Of a stretch of DNA of 64,000 nt, positions 45,051 through 57,540 are shown in pieces. Numbering within the stretch: the stretch's first letter is position 1; each line of letters starts with the position of its first letter. Origin of the DNA: Anthopleura xanthogrammica (Eukaryota; Cnidaria; Anthozoa; Actiniaria; Actiniidae); contig OZ025211.1 of assembly GCA_964019055.1 (NCBI GenBank), positions 679,135-743,134 of the forward strand, read 5' to 3'. The position numbers and the translations under genes are program-made. The notes under the pieces were generated by a model. That model did not search any database. It was given only the letters and a program-made list of their open reading frames with translations, and was not told where the DNA came from.

Positions 45051-45164
45051 TCAAGGACTACGATTACCGTGGGTCACGAAACACGCAATAGCTACGAATA
45101 AGATATTCGTGGCTATTGCGTGAATAAGTTCTTTCCGTTACCCACGTTAATCGTAATCCTTGAC
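45051..45164. mobile_element. Small foldback element
   Basis: TCAAGGACTACGATTACCGT and ACGCAATAGCTACGAATA are mirrored by TATTCGTGGCTATTGCGT and a TTAATCGTAATCCTTGA end with almost no loop. Confidence 0.75.
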
Positions 45165-45689
45165 CGTCTGATACGGCATTCCACTTACGGGATTCTTACA
45201 TTTCGGTGTCTTTTTGGCTTGTTTATGATATTATAAACATGCATTTTTTAGCATGAAGTGGTGTTGAGCAATGAGTTCAGCACTTTTTAAGTATTATTAC
45301 CTAGAGCCTCCATAGTACGAGACCCTTACTCTACTTGCACCAAATGTAATTTAATTGAAAAACCTAAGATAAGGATGTCGTGTTCTTTTGGGAAGATCGA
45401 TGGGGAGAGATCCCGTATGCTTTGAGCAGATTTAGTATGACACACAAGGCACACAGCACTGCCACGGTATATACGGACCTGAGGACAACTGTTGAACCAA
45501 CCACAGCTCACAGAAATCACTTGTCATTCAATCAGAATACTTGGGCACGCCACCATCAAGGTCAGGGCATTATTTCTTATGATCACCTCGTTTTATGGCA
45601 TCCAAATAACGTAAAGCCATAATGTTAGCCTATGATACCACAATGAGTGAACTTGATGGATGCTCTTGATTGCACATATAGATAGCCCG

Positions 45690-45985
45690 TGTTCTCTGCT
45701 GATAACAGTACGTGTATCTATACCACTATTGAGACCACTAATAAATGTCATATATGCATTAGCTGCCCAACAATGAAGAATAGTTCATATCTGCTGATAA
45801 CGGTATATCTATCCAACTATTGATACTCCTATAATATCATATAGGGTCTTACTGGTGGATATGCCTTAGTAAAGAATAGGTCATATCTGCTGATAACGGT
45901 ATATCTATCCAACTATTGATACTCCTATAATATCATATAGGGTCTTACTGGTGGATGCCCTAGTAAAGAATAGGTCATATCTGCT
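45690..45985. repeat. Tandem repeat, about 95-100-base unit, three copies
   Basis: TCATATCTGCTGATAACGG begins units near 45786 and 45880, with a truncated unit near 45977 and a diverged first unit near 45695. The two central units share TATCTATCCAACTATTGATA and a CATATAGGGTCTTACTGGTG block. Confidence 0.8.
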
Positions 45986-47765
45986 GATAACGCGGACATA
46001 ATAATTATCCATTTAACTACTAGGGGAGATACAATACATATTTTATTGCCACCATTACTGATAAACTTTAATTGTTAATTTGAGTCTGAGCTTATAGATG
46101 GTAGTGCAACGGTATTAGATCACTCTCTACTCCCTAGCAGGCCTGGCAGTAGAACTTTCACGACCACTAAAAAGTGAACCACATCAGTGCACTTTGTGTG
46201 AGTGGCGGAAATGGTATGTCAAATTGTAACTGTACAGTATCATCACACACGAAACGAATTGGATGCCTTGTTTTCGATGCCTTCAGGTTTTTCGTCGATC
46301 CAGTCAGTGCAAATATTATTGTCTGGCGTATGCTGAGTCCCGGTGGCATACTGAACTTAACCTAGCTAGCTAAAACAATTTACAAATGTTGTCAATAAGA
46401 TTTTATGAAAACAAACACAGAGAGACAATGAAATATGGGTGTCTTGGCCGGATATTGCTAACTGTAGTAAATGGAGAAAGAAATGAAACAAATGACCTAG
46501 TTCCTCAACTGACTAGGTCACAGGAACTCACCCAGGAAAGATAAGCCTTGTAATGTGTTTTTAAAAATCTGAATCAATCTTTAATTGAATCAGTCATATC
46601 CCTCCAATCACTTAATGAGTTAAGTTTGTTCAGCTAATTTCGGGCATTCAAGAAAGCATCTTTTCTATAGATGGCATTTTCTTAAGAAGAGGTTCCCTTT
46701 CACAATAAAGGGTATTGTTTTGATGACTTTTCACTTGTGATAATCTTATTTAATTTCTCTCAGGATGTGGGTAGAGCTGAGCAGTCACTGTGGAAGATCT
46801 GAACAACATGAGCGGTAACATGGTGCCTCTTTGACGAGCAGGGGGTCGCCTCAATGGCACCGTTATGTGTACGAATCTATATATAGGGTCAGGGCAGGCG
46901 ATGTGGAAAGAAAAGGAAATAATCTGTGTTGCTAATCGCTGTGCAAATCGTTTGGAAACGCCTCGTGGAATTAAGCTACAGTTTTAGATTTCTTTAAGAT
47001 ACAGATTCTATGGACTCATTGTTTAGAGGAGCAAGGAGATGTCGTTGAATTGTTTAGCAGAGCTCAGTCATGTCTATCATAAGAAGGCTCCATTCTAGAT
47101 CATGTGGATTCTAGATCAAACGCTTTGTTTAATTTGTATTCGATAACGTGTTTGTGTTTGCACAGTCTTCCTCTTGTGTTGTACATTTTTGGATGTCTTC
47201 ATTCCGGCCAGTCGAGACTCTACCCGCCCTCCATTTAGCCTTGCGTCTACAAGTTTGACTTGACCGGCCAAGATTCTTCAAAAGTAGCTAGCTTTGAGTA
47301 CCAGGTGTTTTCTGGGTGACTTCGGCGAACACCTTATGACGAAAGACAATCAAGAGAACAAATAAATGAAACAGTAAGTGACACTGCGACTCGCACTTAG
47401 CTGTTTTTTTACACACTCAATAAGGTCGAACCTATCATATTGCAGCAAATATAACTATTAAAAGCGTTTATTGGCAAATAAACTGAAAGTCTAATGACAC
47501 AACGAAACACTGAAATGTTTTACTCAATGCAACTGATATTTACAATCCTACCCATGATCTCTTTCGCTATTGGTCCCATAATCATTCAATGACGTCATAG
47601 ATTTGATAATCTCAGGCGATGCCAAGTGAGCTGGTCTGGCACAAGTTATCGATCATCAACCCAAGAGCTTGTATCAAGCTGGTTCAGATCTGCATGCAAC
47701 CCAGGTGTGCTGTAAATACAGTCCATCAAAACTAAGTTAACATATTCTATTCATACTTAGTCGTC

Positions 47766-50700
47766 ATGAGGCAAGAATTTCGATGGAAGAACTACAAACT
47801 TGACTACCCAGACATCAGCGTGTTTACTACTTCCCCAGTAAGTAATATTGTAGTTTATTTCCTTATTTTTAGGTTATAATGCTTGATTACTCTGCGAACA
47901 CACTTTGATCCTGCAACTCTTAATATCGGTGCTGGTTAATACATTCGCTAATGCAAAATTACATTTCGTTGTTTTTAATAAGAATAAGCCATGTATAACG
48001 GCATCTTTATAAGGATTCTCGGCCGGCAATATTACAAGAAACACCACATCTATATTTTTATCTCTTGAATGACGAATGATGTGTTATTAAATGCGATACC
48101 CAAACAGCTACCTTAAAATTAAATGCCCGATCTCGCAACACTTCGCAAATGAAATCTTAACGATAATAGTAATTAGAATGCAGAACGATGTCAGATATTG
48201 TGTTTATCTACATAGCTGTAGGCAAATAGCTAAGATAGACATGATAAGACCAAGTTAGGCAATGATTTCTGCAGAAACTAAGATTGTTAATCCATAATAT
48301 TATTATAAAACTTACAGACTTCCTGGGATATTGATGTAGAATATCATATTTAATCCCCTCGTATTAAAAAAATAATGTTTTTACAGTAGCTTAGGGGTTA
48401 GTTTAAACTATCGTGTGCTGGCGTAAAATTAGAAATCTTTCTCAAGAAAAATAAAGAGAGAGAGAGGAGGATAGAATCGCAAGGCAAGTGGAATAAGCAT
48501 GGGATGTGTCGATACGCAGACTCGTTCGTGTTCTGTGTACAATCAGGTGTACATTACTTTAGTACGACAAGATGATATGGTATAATCAAAAATCTTTCAT
48601 CAGTGGTAAGAAATAGGAACAATAAATACAGAAAAGCATTAGTAGAAACTGATAGAAAAAAGTTAAAAGTAAGAAGTAATCGGATCGTTTTGGTTTGTCG
48701 CTGATGTTCCGGCTGTAGGGGGTCGTTGTTGATGTATTGAAAGAAACCATCACATAGTCCATAGTTCATTTCTACAGCAAAAACAAACTATTAAACTTTA
48801 ACCCTGAAACCATCCATATCCAAAATAACCAACCTCTAATAGCTTCTCAAACCTTAAAATAAATCTTAAAGCCAGCAACTTCTCTTATACAATACTTTTG
48901 CACTGAAAAAAAAACAGTTTTTCATGCTTCCAATTCATGAACAATTTGATCGCTTAAATCAAAATTTAATTTATTGTGGAAAATAATTATTTGTTCACCA
49001 AGGTGCTGTTCATTCTCTTATATCAATATTTAATGACGAGCAAAATATTCAGTGCCACATCATTTTGAATACATTGAGTTTAGTTTGCCATAAAATTTAA
49101 TTGAATTAGAAGTCAAAAGACGTCAAAAGACCAAGTGACAGTGGTTGGGCCCGAAGATAACAAGAAACGAAAGAAGCTTGTTTGAGGTTATTCATAAGGT
49201 CAATCATTTTTTTTTTCATTACATGACCGACTTTTGTTTAAAGTTTTTTTGTTTACCAAAGCTGGAATAACACCGTCAATAAGAAGCACATAAATATAAC
49301 CCCATTTGTCATAACTTTGCTAATCAGATTGTAACAGCGACAATATCTATATATATATATATGTATATTATCCTGTCTGTTATGAAGGCCAGGGTTTATC
49401 TTGGTCTTCAGTATGCACAATCATTTGACCTTGTACTTGTTCTTTCTTTCTTTCTTTCTTTCTTTCGTCGTCTTCGTCTTTTTCTCTTTTATTATTTCTT
49501 TTATATGTGTTCTTTCTTAACGTTTTTCGTTTTCCTAATTTTCTTCCTTCTTTCCTTCCTTCTTCCTTCTTCTTCTTTTTTTTTTTTTTTTTTTTTGTCT
49601 CGTCTAGCTCTAATTATTTAAAATTACTTTTTGTTAATCAATCCCTCTTTTCAATTTCATGACATTCATTTACTTTAATCCACACAATAATTATTATTCT
49701 TCCTTACCTTTTCAAATTTTAATAACACAAAAACCTTGCCAACCATGATTTCTAAATGGTTTTCAAAAACAATAGAAAAGTTTCATTTAATATCACAACC
49801 CATCGATCAATGTAGAAAATCGTGATTTTAATGTCTATAACATCAAATCAAAAGCGTCCAGTGGTCCGCCATGATTTGACCACAAATAACCTCAAGTTCA
49901 AAGGCTAAACACCGTCAAAACTGAGGAATATGAGAGATTTAAAGCCAGTACTAGCTTCTCATTCTTCCTGTAACCAGCATGTATCGATTTATTTGCTTGT
50001 TTTTGAAGATCACACATACTACGAGTTTCCCTCAGTGGCCGCTGATGAAATCGTAAATGAATCATACTCGTGCGATCCAAATCCCAAGGTGGTCTTTTGT
50101 CCATCAACCGCAAATCCAAACCCAACCCAGCCTTAATCTGCTAATATGTTGATAAAATGAAAAAAGCCTCAGGGCACAGCTTTTAGCAGCGATAACACCC
50201 ACTAAATATATCATTAACAAGGCAAGGTGTTTTTACAGGCGGCACATATTTTTGTCGTAAGTGAGTGATTTAGAACCAATGTGTTTATCAAATCGCTTCT
50301 TTCCTTATTGGTACACTGAGTGGAGATCAGAAGCGGATATTGATGCATTATCTCTATTAAAGAAACATAAGCCTACAACAATGATTATGTCTATCAATGG
50401 TGTTTTGGTGTTGATGGAATGTTTAAACTAGAATCAATAAAGAAACACTATTAAAATACTGAAAGATTTTGTAAACAGATTGTATATTTTGACAGGTTTT
50501 TAGCAACCTATTGTATGCGTTATTTACACAAGGAATCCAATCAATAACAAAGTATGATCCAATCTGAACCATAGCCGACTCTCTGCTCTGTCTAGCTTTA
50601 GTGACAGCGAGTGAATGCCAGCGAAGTTCTTACGCTTGTTACATAGGATTAGAATTAAAGTCAATAAGGAAAAATGTTCACGTTTCCATGTAGTGATGGA

Positions 50701-51830
50701 CTGGAGCAGGTCGGAAGTGTATCAGTAACAGGCGAAAAAAATAAAATTTAACTGAAAAAATGTTAATATTTTATGTTTCATGCCATTTCTCCTCTTCCTA
50801 GGGGCGTAGCTACCTGTTTGCTATTACGCACGTGCGTACCTGAAAAATGGCAAAACAATAAAATAGAAGGAATAAAGCTCTTTTCATTTCTGGAGTTCAT
50901 TTGGTCACTGGTGTTTGATTTAAAGGGGTTGTGGTCACGTGACCTGTTATTTCAAATGGCCTATTGCTATAGTAACCGATTAGATAATGAAGTAAACTAA
51001 CCAAAGCAAACACTATTAAAACTGACATTGTTCTTTTTTTCTTCTTTTCCTAGTGGCTGCCACCGTCATTCTTCATTATTTACCGTACTATAATCGCACT
51101 TTACACCACAATATGGCAGATAATAGGCGTGGTCTATCGCGTAGACCATGGTTTCAAGTGGTTCATCTTCCTAACAAACTGGAGCTACACATTTCTCAAT
51201 ATCCACTTCATCATCGGGACTTTCCTGCCTGCTTATTATCATTATATGTACAACAAACGAAAAATAGTTTCGTGTGACGCCAACGCTAACGAACAACCAA
51301 AAGGCGATGAAATGGTCGAAATTAACCTTGACAACGCAAATCCACTTAGTGACAAGCCCGAGCTAGCTCTTCGACATCCCCGGATGTTGATCATCGCCTG
51401 CAAAGTATCATGGGCGGTACATAACATCGCAGCTAATATTGCACCTTTGGTGACCCTGATTTATTGGTCTTTCGTATATGTTCCTGGTCAATATGTGGAT
51501 GGTTCTAACATCAACGCTCATGCGATCAATTCTGTGTTAATAGCGATAGACGTGCTGTTGTCCAGTGCACCGTTTCGTGTCTTCCATTTGGTCTACCCCG
51601 TGCTATATTCATTGATATACAGTCTGTTCACTGTTATATATTGGGCAGCAGGAGGTACTAACGAAGAGGGCCAATCTTACATCTACGCCATCATGAACTA
51701 TGAAAAGAACGCTGGGCTGGCTGTGTTGATGGCAGTCATGTTCGTACTTCTCGCGGTACCGCTCTCTCAGTTCTTGTTGTATGGACTTTTTAGGTTCAGG
51801 ATGTGGTTGGTGGAGAAGAAAACTAAATGA
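47766..51830 (+). CDS. Rolling-stone-like multipass membrane protein 1, 282 aa
   Basis: Exon 1 47766-47837 (MRQEFRWKNYKLDYPDISVF) and exon 2 51054-51830 after a 3.2-kb phase-0 intron. Exon 2 opens with a W, as in the other copies, then FFIIYRTIIALY, KWFIFLTNWSYTF, a charged loop (residues about 95-120), AVHNIAANIAPLVTLIYW, HAINSVLIAIDVLLSSAPFR, FHLVYPVLYSLIYSLFTVIYWAAGGTN and a final hydrophobic segment. About six or seven membrane segments. The family includes Drosophila rolling stone, needed for myoblast fusion, and is related to the AIG1/FAR-17a family; the molecular activity is unclear. First and most upstream of four tandem copies. Confidence 0.85.
49438..49597. repeat. CT-rich microsatellite in the first intron of copy 1
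   Basis: (CTTT)n, CTTC and long T runs. The rest of this intron (47838-51053) is AT-rich with no recognised gene or element. Confidence 0.85.
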
Positions 51831-52012
51831 ACAAGAAATGAATGCATTCCAATCAGTTTCCAAAAGATCCATCGACTCTAGCTGTGGTGTATAGTTGTTC
51901 CCTATCAGACCACGTGTCATTCCCTTGAGTATTACTTCTTTGATTACCTGTAATGCATTGATATAGTTGTAAGATTAGCACTCAAAGTAATATTGTAAGA
52001 CTAACTAGTTAA

Positions 52013-52117
52013 AACGTCGAACTTCACATGAGCCATGCGCATTGAAACAATGAATGATGAGGGGTCTTCTTTTACTGATGTCATTAGGTTTGACTCATGT
52101 GAAGTTCCGCGACGTTT
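52013..52117. mobile_element. Small foldback element
   Basis: AAAACGTCGAACTTCACATG at the left is mirrored by CATGTGAAGTTCCGCGACGTTT at the right; it abuts the next element. Confidence 0.75.
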
Positions 52118-52129
52118 GACCTTCAGTCT

Positions 52130-52376
52130 TAAGGCCGATTTACAAAGTAAACTGCTGCTTACAAACGTCGCTTGCAATCTGCTTATGCCACGCTTACAAC
52201 ACGAATTGCGTCGTGTAAATCAACCCTACAACTTGCTACAACTTTTTTCTTGTCGTACACAACAATTGTGAGCACGTTGTAGGTACACGACAGAAGCAAT
52301 TCGTGTTGTAAGCCTGGTGTAATCAGATTACATGCGACAGTTGTAAGCAAAAGTTGTACCGTGTATATCGGGTTTT
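52130..52376. mobile_element. Imperfect foldback element related to 38230-38511
   Basis: A CCGATTTACA...GCTTACAA left end is mirrored by TTGTAAGC...GTATATCGGG at the right, with internal CAACACGAATTG and its inverse. A probable diverged member of the same MITE family. Confidence 0.55.
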
Positions 52377-52498
52377 AGACTGTAGGTTCTTGTGAAACAA
52401 AAAAAAGAGTTACATTCAAAATACAGATAGAATCTTAGCAGACAAAACGAAAACGCAGGATATATAGTATGAGATACATACTGATATAAGGTATTGTG

Positions 52499-52504
52499 AA
52501 TAAA
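52499..52504 (+). terminator. Possible polyadenylation signal for rolling-stone-like gene 1
   Basis: AATAAA about 670 bases after the stop; no closer clear signal seen. Confidence 0.3.
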
Positions 52505-52947
52505 GCATACTCTGATCTAAAATTAAATCAATCTATGGTGCACTTACTAAAATAAGAAACCTGTTATCGCTATAATTATCATGGAGCAAAAAAATCAGAA
52601 TTTTAAAAAGATTTCAAAAAATTATGATATCCAAACAACATAACTGATACTCAACTAATTATCCTTTTGATTAAAAGAATTTGCATCAAAAGATCAATGC
52701 CTAAAGGATTTTATTGTGTATCAGAGGCATCTGATTCGACGATAACTGAAAAGGGTCATAATGCGTGAATCAAGAACGTTTCCAAGTTGCACAAAACATC
52801 TTAAAGGAATCCAAGAAAGCAGAGGATTTGTAGTTACTCCTTAAGCGACTGAAAGCAGGCGAAACTGAGAGGAATTGTTCAAATCCTTAGTAGAGGCATC
52901 AGTAATAGTCTCTTCATGTATAGAAAGCTGAGTCATAGAGTTGGAAA

Positions 52948-54097
52948 ATGCTAAACCAGGAGTTGTCTTTGAACAGCTTTAAATTATCATATGAATGCAC
53001 TAATGATTTTGTTGAGTCTAAGGTAAGTTTACGTTTTCTTTATTGCTGTCACTGGCCAGTAACTTGCAATTGCACGCCGTACAGTTTTGAAATCATCCAC
53101 CTCCCTGGAGCCCCTACTGAGTCAACATAGATGACAGCGCTCTGTATTTTTACCGACTACTCCACTCACTTGTGTAAGAAGCAGCCAAACAGAATATTCA
53201 TTACGAATTTAGATATTAATTGAAGCGTGCAATCGAGTGTTTTGGATTTTAAATCAGATTTCTTTTAAATGGACTTTGTTTATATAAAGAACACCCTTTG
53301 TACAAAAATGTTCTTCCAGAAAGACAGATGACAGTTTGATACTTTTTTTCCTTGTTTTATCGTAGTGGTTTCCTGTGCCAATAGTTATTGTTTATCGAAG
53401 TTTTCTGGCCGTGTTTTGCTCGACTTGGATCGTGTACAGTGCAGCAACATCACCTATAACTGCAAAAACCTTTTTTTACCTCACCAAATGGACCTATGCT
53501 TGCATAACTGCATACTTTATCCTAACCACAATACTCACCATTCTGCACTACACTCAAAGGACCAAGAAACAACAGCATCGACGCCTGATAAACCAGCCTG
53601 AGTTTTATGATGATGAAAGCCGAGATAATATAGACGACGGAGGGCGAGACGCGGAAGATGACATGAAATGGTACCATCGCCTCGTGTGGGTTCTTTTAAA
53701 CATTTCTTCCAACATGTCACTTTGTGTGACCATTTCCTTCTGGACTTTAGTCTACGATGGAAAAACTATCAATACTTCAGATATCTTTGTTCACATATTG
53801 AACTCAGTATTCATGGTTCTTGAGGTTGTTCTCAGCTCAGTTCCTCTGCGTATTCTTCATCTGATTTATCCATTATTTTATGGTTTATTTTATACGTTTA
53901 TGACTGTTTTATTCTGGCTGTTTATTGACAAAACTCCAGTATATATTGTTTTAGACTATACCCATAAACCAGGTCTTGCTGCTGGGGTGTTAGTTGGATC
54001 ACACTTTATTCTATTGCCCTTGGTTCAGATATTCCTTTATGTTCTGTTTCGACTAAGGAATTGTCTATCAGCTAAATACTCTGAAAGGTCAGATTGA
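52948..54097 (+). CDS. Rolling-stone-like multipass membrane protein 2, 268 aa
   Basis: Exon 1 52948-53022 (MLNQELSLNSFKLSYECTND) and exon 2 53366-54097, phase-0 intron of 343 bases, the shortest in the cluster. Exon 2 starts W-F-P and carries IVYRSFLAVFCSTWIVYS, KTFFYLTKWTYACI, then MKWYHRLVWVLLNISSNMSL, VHILNSVFMVLEVVLSSVPL, ILHLIYPLFYGLFYTFMTVLFW and a final segment. The family motif Y-W-A-A-G-G-T-N found in copies 1 and 3 is replaced by F-W-L-F-I-D-K-T, making this the most divergent copy. The frame is intact, so it looks like a functional but diverged paralogue. Confidence 0.82.
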
Positions 54098-54340
54098 AAA
54101 CATGGTAGAGAAATGATAATGTTGGTTTTGCGTATGATGAGAAATATTATATTAATTATATTATATATTATATTATATTATATTAATATCATATTAATAT
54201 GGTAGAGAAATATTACCAACAAACTACTCATTGTAAGTCTAAGAATTTTCTCCTGTATTTAGGAGCTGATAATTAGAAAGAGGGGAGTTGAGAATAATGT
54301 AAAAGGGATGTTCAAAACAATGGTGTAGTGCAGAATATAA

Positions 54341-54346
54341 AATAAA
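54341..54346 (+). terminator. Possible polyadenylation signal for rolling-stone-like gene 2
   Basis: AATAAA about 245 bases after the stop of copy 2. Confidence 0.4.
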
Positions 54347-54428
54347 TATGAAGTAAGAAAAGGGCAATAGCAAATCTTATTTTATCATCCGGTATAGTCT
54401 TATCAGTGTACATGAAAAGCTTTTTGTG

Positions 54429-54610
54429 GCTCTCCTCTCCTCTCCTCTCCTCTCCTCTCCTCTCCTCTCCTCTCCTCTCCTCTCCTCTCCTCTCCTCTCC
54501 TCTCCTCTCCTCTCCTCTCCTCTCCTCTCCTCTCCTCTCCTCTCCTCTCCTCTCCTCTCCTCTCCTCTCCTCTCCTCTCCTCTCCTCTCCTCTCCTCTCT
54601 TCTCCTCTCT
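54429..54610. repeat. (TCTCC)n pentanucleotide array, about 36 copies
   Basis: An almost perfect run of about 180 bases; long open frames on both strands here are artefacts. Polypyrimidine/polypurine asymmetry could support triplex-type structure. Confidence 0.97.
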
Positions 54611-54809
54611 TCCGATCTCCCTGCCCTCCCCTCCCCTCAAAATCTGCATGACCTCGATATGAAGTAGCTACATATAACATCAAGGGCACTTCAAGATCCA
54701 TTATGTCATCAGCTGCTAGTTACTAATGCAAAACGGAGCAGCCAAGATGCAGAACACGAGTTAGCATTTCATCGTTTTTCATCCCGAAGGTTCGTGAAAC
54801 TACAGCAAC

Positions 54810-57261
54810 ATGTGTGGAGGAGAGTTTCGTTTGGCAATGGTGAAGCCGAAACATCACAGAGCTCGAGATTTTGCTGAATCTCCGGTAAATAATCAGTGAA
54901 TGCATTCATAATTAGTTCCTTCCTTTGTTTCTCATAGTGCGTTGAATTCTAGTGTACACATATACAACCTGGCCAAGTCCAGTAAAATCAAGGCAATTCA
55001 TTCAGAACACCTCTAGATACAAGACTAGATTACTGGTTGACCTCAGTAAGGTCAGGTTCAGGTTCAAGCTCTTTTATTACACACATATGAATATTACAGA
55101 GAATAACAATACAGATAAATTTGTTTGTATTTACAAAGGTACTAGTGGTTTTATAATATCATAAATATAAGAAAAATACAAACATCAACTGATTAATTAA
55201 GTGTGTAGTGGTGTTACACTTTCGAGTAAACCACCACTACAATTCTCTCATTCTGTCAGCAGAAAAATATACTAGCTACTATGTATATAACACTTAGTAT
55301 TCTGAACACTTAGTATTCTGTTCTCCACTAGATAATCAGCGAACCATAAGAATGTTTAGTGAAATCCGTCACGATATGACAGTTTATAAATCATTTTTGA
55401 CTCTTTTTCGAAGCTATTTCTTTAGCAGAGCAGCCCGGCAGGGAGAGTTGGACTGCCTGTACTAGTACTGACTAGGAAATTTGTAAATATCAACACAGAG
55501 ACAAATATGAATAAGATCTCAGCAATGCATATTATCTCAGCTTCAGCGAGTAAGCTTTGTTCATGTCAAACAAGCTTTTTTCTTATCGCATTTAACTTTT
55601 CCTTTCACAAGCAATACCCTTGTAACCTTGACACGTTCCAACAACTCCATCAACGCTGGTCTGGTGGCTCCACACCTCTGGTGTCCACCTTTTCGTATCC
55701 AAAAATGATGCGGAATTGATTATTCTTCTTCGTTTCACGTTACGTCATCTGGTTCAACCTAACAATATAGATACCAATTTAGTATCTATAATTGTTAGGG
55801 TCTCTTGGCTCTCTCGAGAATGTTTGAAAACCATCACGAATAGTATATAAAATAAAAGGGAAGCGAACAATCAAATATGGATAATAATCTTCAAGTACGT
55901 AACCTGCAGTGGCGTCATTCTGTCAGGGGGTGCAGTAACTAGTGTTGAACGTAGGGCAATGGGCTTTAATCACATGTCGGCCATGTTTATTCCAAAAAAA
56001 AACCTTTGTTTAAAACGTTTTGAGACGCCTCAAAGCAAGGACAGGGGGTCAAAGGGATTCAAAACCTATTGCTTCAACTCATAAGGCCGTGTCGCGTGAT
56101 TAAAGCGAATTACGTCAAATAATGTTTTATCATTTCAAAAATGGACAATAATCTTAATTCAGTAAGTCACGTGATGTGTGACGTCATAGCACCAAAATCG
56201 TTGGATGATATGTCTGACAAGGCACTTGATTACAATCCTGACAAGTTTCGTGTTCACAGTTTGTATTGCAGGGGAGAAACTGGTACAAGGACCACCAGAG
56301 GTGTGTAGGGCCACCAGACGTTGGTGGAACGTGCCAAATCCTTCTCGTTTTTACCACAGCAACTAATATTACAATATCTTTTTTTGTTTGTTTGCATTTT
56401 AAACTCAAGCTACTAAACCTCTGACTATATATACGAGACCTTTTTCAATCTCCACGTCTTCCATCACTAGTCTATGCCGATTACAGTACACTTCTAATGT
56501 AATAAACTGATTTCATTACGTTCTAGTGGTTTCCATGGTATCTGGTTGCCATCTACCGTTTCGTAATAGCTGCCTACTGCCTCAGTTGGATGATCTACAG
56601 TGGGTACTATTACAGACGCGATGGGGCGTTGTGGTTCATTTGGCTCACTAACTGGGGGTACTTCTGTGTTAGTTTGTATTTCACACTTGCTGCGTTGGTC
56701 ACGCTGTGGTACCACTGCAAAGAAAAGCACCAGGCAGTCGTTGTCATGGAGATGAGGCAGGTTGATGATCAGCAAGTAGAATTGGAGGATGAAATGCCAC
56801 TCAGATGGCACCATAAAGCGATATGGGTGATCTATAACTTCAGTGGTAATAGTGCAATACTTATATCATGTCTTTACTGGGGACTGTTATTTCCCTCTCA
56901 GGGTTTTGCACAGGACATTGGACTAGACATTAGCACCCATCTCATAAACACAGTGTTCGTCATATTGGAGGTCATCTTGTCCTCCATACCCATTCATTTT
57001 CTACACATCGTCTATTCATGGTGTTTTATCATCGTCTACATGGTATTCACGGTGATCTACTGGGCTGCTGGAGGGACTAATCCATTCAATCAAGAGCCTT
57101 ACATTTACTCGTATATTAACTATGAGTCCAGCCCTGGACTAGCAGTGGGGTTGTTCTTTGCTTGTCTGTTGGTAGGAGCACCGTTAATTCAGCTGATCCT
57201 TTATGGATTGTACAAGTTAAGGCAATTGATTGCTGAGAAATGTGGACGCGTGGACCAATAG
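54810..57261 (+). CDS. Rolling-stone-like multipass membrane protein 3, 269 aa
   Basis: Exon 2 56527-57261 is secure: it opens W-F-P-W-Y, then VAIYRFVIAAYCLSWMIYS, WFIWLTNWGYFCVSLYFTL, MPLRWHHKAIWVIYNFSGNS, ISTHLINTVFVILEVILSSI, VYMVFTVIYWAAGGTN and EPYIYSYINYESSPGLAVG. Exon 1 is proposed as 54810-54884 (MCGGEFRLAMVKPKHHRARD, then FAESP before the donor GTAAAT). It aligns with exon 1 of copy 4 (SEFQLKNFRLLYHDASDFTESP), but the ATG choice is inferred from an upstream in-frame stop. The intron is about 1.6 kb. Confidence 0.82.
55605..56345. repeat. Inverted repeat pair in the first intron of copy 3
   Basis: ACGTTCCAACAACTCCATCA, GGTCTGGTGGC and CACACCTCTGGTGTCC near 55635-55688 reappear inverted near 56294-56335 (GGACCACCAGAGGTGTG, GGCCACCAGACGTTGG, GGAACGTGCC). 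The rest of the stretch between them is unrecognised, apart from a small hairpin at 55759-55801. Confidence 0.55.
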
Positions 57262-57351
57262 CCAAAACCACAGGAAGCCCATTTTGGAGATATAAAAAAT
57301 CAAAAATCAATTCCTATGTAAGCTAAATGTAAGCTTTCGTGAAGCTATGAA

Positions 57352-57357
57352 AATAAA
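57352..57357 (+). terminator. Possible polyadenylation signal for rolling-stone-like gene 3
   Basis: AATAAA about 90 bases after the stop of copy 3. Confidence 0.5.
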
Positions 57358-57414
57358 TATGTACTTCCTTCCATCCTCCCTTTCTTCCTTCTCTTGTGGT
57401 AATGAAGGGCATAG

Positions 57415-57540
57415 CGGTGGTACACTCAGCTCTCAACGTTGGGGTCCTAGTCTTCCTACACAGCTGGAGCCTCGTCCAGCTTGCCGAATGCAGATGCGCT
57501 ATCTTTTCGTGATCAGTCTTTGTCTTAACCTTTTCTGACA
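57415..57540 (+). mobile_element. Possible degraded tRNA-SINE head
   Basis: CATAGCGGTGGTACACTCAG followed by a weak B-box-like GGGTCCTAGTCTTCC resembles the SINE heads elsewhere but the body is unrecognisable. Confidence 0.3.

Larger units (their letters stand above)
43797..47765. other. Intergenic region before the rolling-stone cluster
   Basis: Contains foldback elements at 44507-44608 (ATGGCTCCAAGTCGAGGTTG against CCAACCTCGAGTTGAAGCCAT) and 45051-45164, and a tandem repeat at 45690-45985. From 46000 to 47765 I see no gene or clear repeat. Short open frames at 44511, 45380 and 46174 lack any family features. Confidence 0.6.
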
